Assembly (NCBI GenBank): GCA_030627725.1
Contig: DAOVSZ010000130.1
Location: 1-7,543, forward strand
Direction of reading: 5' to 3'
Length of the DNA: 7,543 nucleotides
Origin: Desulfobulbaceae bacterium
GTDB lineage: Bacteria > Desulfobacterota > Desulfobulbia > Desulfobulbales > DAOVSZ01
In this document: positions 6,434-7,543 of the stretch, piece after piece
How the letters are laid out: the number at the start of each line of letters is the position of its first letter
Position numbering within the stretch: position 1 is the first letter of the stretch
Position numbers and translations under genes: made by a program
Notes under the pieces: generated by a model
The model's database searches: none
The model's input: only the letters and a program-made list of their open reading frames with translations
Told to the model about the DNA's origin: nothing

Positions 6434-6465
6434 GTAGGGGCAGACCCCCGTGCCTGCCCACCTAC
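6434..6465. repeat. Imperfect palindrome of the GTAGGGGCAG type, probable dispersed intergenic repeat
   Basis: GTAGGGGCAG (6434-6443) can pair with CTGCCCACCTAC (6454-6465), giving GTAGG/CCTAC and GGCAG/CTGCC stems separated by a 2-base bulge around a C-rich loop. The form GTAGGGGC...GCCC is familiar as a repeated intergenic stem-loop in many bacterial genomes. Only one copy is visible here, so repetition in this genome is an inference. Confidence 0.5.
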
Positions 6466-6481
6466 TCTGAAACAGGCCTCC

Positions 6482-6519
6482 AAAAAAATAGCCGCACCCC
6501 TTGTGAAGGATGCAGCTAT
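6482..6519 (-). terminator. Intrinsic terminator downstream of the PilZ gene
   Basis: On the minus strand ATAGCTGCATCCTT pairs with AAGGGGTGCGGCTAT in a 14-bp stem that includes four G-U pairs, with a 4-base loop, followed at once by seven Ts (6488-6482). It lies about 75 bases after the PilZ stop codon and in the right orientation to end that transcript. This isolates it from the rhomboid-hflKC cluster further along the same strand. Confidence 0.75.
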
Positions 6520-6594
6520 CGAGATTTGACACGGGCAATGGCAATACCTGTGACCGGCACAGGCCGAACAAACAGGTTGCCCCTTTATTTGACG

Positions 6595-7041
6595 TTATCT
6601 CAGGACCTTATTAATATGTTTAGCCGACACCAGGCTCTCAAGGAAATCCACGTCCTTTTCGTTGAGATTAAGATACTCCATGCCAACGATACGGACCCCG
6701 GCATCATTCTTCAACCATCTCACAGCCGCTTTGCATGAGATCTTACGCTTCCCGAGAGAAAAACTGACTCGCAGGGTGTCCCGAGCGCTGCACTCTCCCT
6801 CTGTCTCTATTTTTATGCCGCTCTTGGAAGCATCAAGCACCTTGCCGTGATACTTCTGGCTGGTGTGCATGTTATCAATCTCTATTGCAACTTCCTGGTC
6901 CTGATCAACAAGCAGCTTGTGGAGTTCCACGCTTGTCAGCCTTTCGCTCCGTTCCGTCAGCTTCTCCTGGTCGTCATCTTCGCTCTCAACTTCCATTGAC
7001 AGCCCGCCAAGATCAATAGTATCCCAACTTTTTGTTCCCAT
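6595..7041 (-). CDS. PilZ-domain protein
   Basis: Small soluble protein of 148 residues with one PilZ domain. PilZ domains are usually cyclic-di-GMP receptors acting on motility, surface attachment or polysaccharide export. The first 40 residues are acidic and probably disordered (MEVESEDDDQEKLTERSERL). The PilZ barrel spans about 48-135: VAIEI (51-55), then the D/NxSxxG motif as Asp70-Ala-Ser72-Lys-Ser-Gly75 with IKIET after it. The strands TLRVSFSL (89-96) and KISCKAAVRWL (100-110) and the ending GVRIVGMEYLNLNEKDVDFLESLV (115-138) are typical. The normal RxxxR motif that should precede the domain is not in place; the only nearby arginines (31, 34) are RSER, too far upstream. Nucleotide binding is therefore uncertain. 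The ATG at 7041 follows GAGGGTGA. It appears monocistronic, with its own terminator at 6482-6519. Confidence 0.85.
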   Translation of the reverse strand: MGTKSWDTIDLGGLSMEVESEDDDQEKLTERSERLTSVELHKLLVDQDQEVAIEIDNMHTSQKYHGKVLDASKSGIKIETEGECSARDTLRVSFSLGKRKISCKAAVRWLKNDAGVRIVGMEYLNLNEKDVDFLESLVSAKHINKVLR

Positions 7042-7156
7042 TTTTCACCCTCATAAAATATTTTGATGAAAATCTCACAAAATTCGCTGAAATCACTGAA
7101 AAAAACTCACACAGTACGTCGTGCTCACACGAGCATGAAGTTACTTTAAAGTATAC

Positions 7157-7281
7157 GTAACTGTTCAGCAGCACTCCATCTGCACACGATCAGGCCTTCT
7201 CGCATAGCCAACTATAGCTCGTCAGCCTGCTGGAGTTTATGCCCGGATGGGTACACATCTGAAGCGCTGCTGAACAGTTAC
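7157..7281. mobile_element. 125-bp element with 16-bp perfect terminal inverted repeats (MITE-like)
   Basis: GTAACTGTTCAGCAGC (7157-7172) is exactly complementary to GCTGCTGAACAGTTAC (7266-7281). The 93 bases between have no open reading frame of note. Length, non-coding content and perfect ends suit a miniature transposable element or the remnant of an insertion sequence. I see no target-site duplication at its edges (left flank GTATAC, right flank AGGATG). The element lies between the PilZ gene and tRNA-Leu. It could instead be a structured regulatory repeat. Confidence 0.5.
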
Positions 7282-7393
7282 AGGATGGATTTTAGGCAAC
7301 GTTTGCCGCTCCATCTGAATAGTTATCTGATATCTTCGAAAGATTTTTTAGTGCTCGATAATCATACATTTTTTCTTTCTTCTTGTCACAACA

Positions 7394-7407
7394 ATTGTCT
7401 TGACAAT
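7394..7407. repeat. Palindrome overlapping the tRNA promoter -35
   Basis: ATTGTC-TT-GACAAT is a perfect 6-bp dyad with a 2-base centre covering the -35 hexamer. Another TTGTCA lies just upstream at 7384-7389. It may be a protein-binding site or simply a by-product of the -35 sequence. Confidence 0.35.
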
Positions 7408-7428
7408 CATGGAGTCTGGGAATAATAT
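7400..7428 (+). promoter_or_regulatory. Strong promoter for tRNA-Leu
   Basis: A perfect TTGACA -35 (7400-7405), an ideal 17-base spacer and TAATAT -10 (7423-7428) place the start near 7435, about ten bases before the tRNA. The bases after the -10 (CAGGGC) are GC-rich, as is common for stable-RNA promoters under stringent control. The -35 sits inside a palindrome (7394-7407). Confidence 0.75.
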
Positions 7429-7444
7429 TCAGGGCTTAGCATGT

Positions 7445-7531
7445 GCCGAAGTGGCGGAACTGGTAGACGCGCTAGGTTCAGGGTCTAGTGTCCGTATGGA
7501 TGTGCGAGTTCGAGTCTCGCCTTCGGCACCA
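7445..7531 (+). tRNA. tRNA-Leu, anticodon CAG
   Basis: Complete class II tRNA of 87 bases reading CUG codons. The acceptor GCCGAAG (7445-7451) pairs with CTTCGGC (7521-7527), followed by discriminator A (7528, required for leucyl-tRNA synthetase recognition) and an encoded CCA (7529-7531). The D-arm contains GGCGGAACTGGTAGACGC. The anticodon stem CTAGG/TCTAG closes the loop TTCAGGG, with anticodon CAG at 7479-7481. The long variable arm (GTCC-GTAT-GGAT) is diagnostic of Leu/Ser/Tyr, and the T-arm is GCGAG-TTCGAGT-CTCGC. The sequence aligns base for base in layout with E. coli tRNA-Leu(CAG). A strong promoter lies immediately upstream. No terminator is visible in the dozen bases left after it. 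Confidence 0.97.
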
Positions 7532-7543
7532 TTTGAATATTAA

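Larger units (their letters stand above)
7042..7442. other. Non-coding interval between the PilZ gene and tRNA-Leu
   Basis: About 400 bases without a credible gene on either strand. It holds the PilZ leader, a small GC stem (CGTGCTC-ACAC-GAGCATG, about 7120-7137) and a cluster of short palindromes (ACTTTAAAGT at 7143-7152, GTATAC at 7151-7156) right against the left end of the 125-bp inverted-repeat element. Further right are that element, an AT-rich stretch and the tRNA promoter. No confident PilZ promoter was found. Confidence 0.6.

Noticed and set aside
7332..7349. Possible plus-strand intrinsic terminator ATCTT-CGA-AAGAT followed by Ts
   Set aside because: The stem is only five mostly A-T pairs, with no plus-strand gene upstream for it to terminate.

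Overview
The window looks like ordinary chromosomal DNA from a Gram-negative bacterium. The best guess is a member of the former Deltaproteobacteria (Desulfobacterota). That rests on a proteobacterial HflK/HflC pair, a rhomboid protease with the N-terminal domain common in those bacteria, a hexameric-type Si-citrate synthase, PilZ protein use and moderate base composition. It is an inference from gene flavour and I could not test it.

Layout. Positions 1-179 hold no gene I can support. A citrate synthase gene (gltA, minus strand, 180-1493) is divergent from a two-gene plus-strand unit: thiE (1736-2395) and a gene of unknown function encoding a cysteine-rich, probably zinc-binding C-terminal domain (2439-3125). 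The gltA/thiE spacer carries two plausible sigma-70 promoters lying on top of each other on opposite strands, plus a short hairpin in each leader. A perfect 23-bp tandem duplication covers the thiE stop codon and the thiE-to-unknown spacer. The plus-strand unit converges on a minus-strand cluster, and a 17-bp perfect inverted repeat lies between them.

The minus-strand cluster reads, in transcription order, rhomboid protease (6287-5415), hflK (5287-4151) and hflC (4130-3195). All three encode inner-membrane proteins concerned with proteolysis or its control. HflK and HflC are SPFH-domain partners that in E. coli form the complex surrounding the FtsH protease. Upstream of the rhomboid gene is a spacer with a GTAGGGGCAG-type stem-loop and an intrinsic terminator for the next gene, a minus-strand PilZ-domain protein (7041-6595) that appears to lack the usual RxxxR c-di-GMP-binding motif.

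The right end (7042-7442) is non-coding. It contains a 125-bp element bounded by perfect 16-bp inverted repeats (7157-7281), then a strong promoter and a complete tRNA-Leu(CAG) gene with encoded CCA (7445-7531).

I see no clear undescribed multi-gene system. The best leads are the unknown Cys-rich protein, the inverted-repeat element beside the tRNA, the superimposed divergent promoters, the tandem duplication, and the non-standard motifs in the rhomboid and PilZ proteins.
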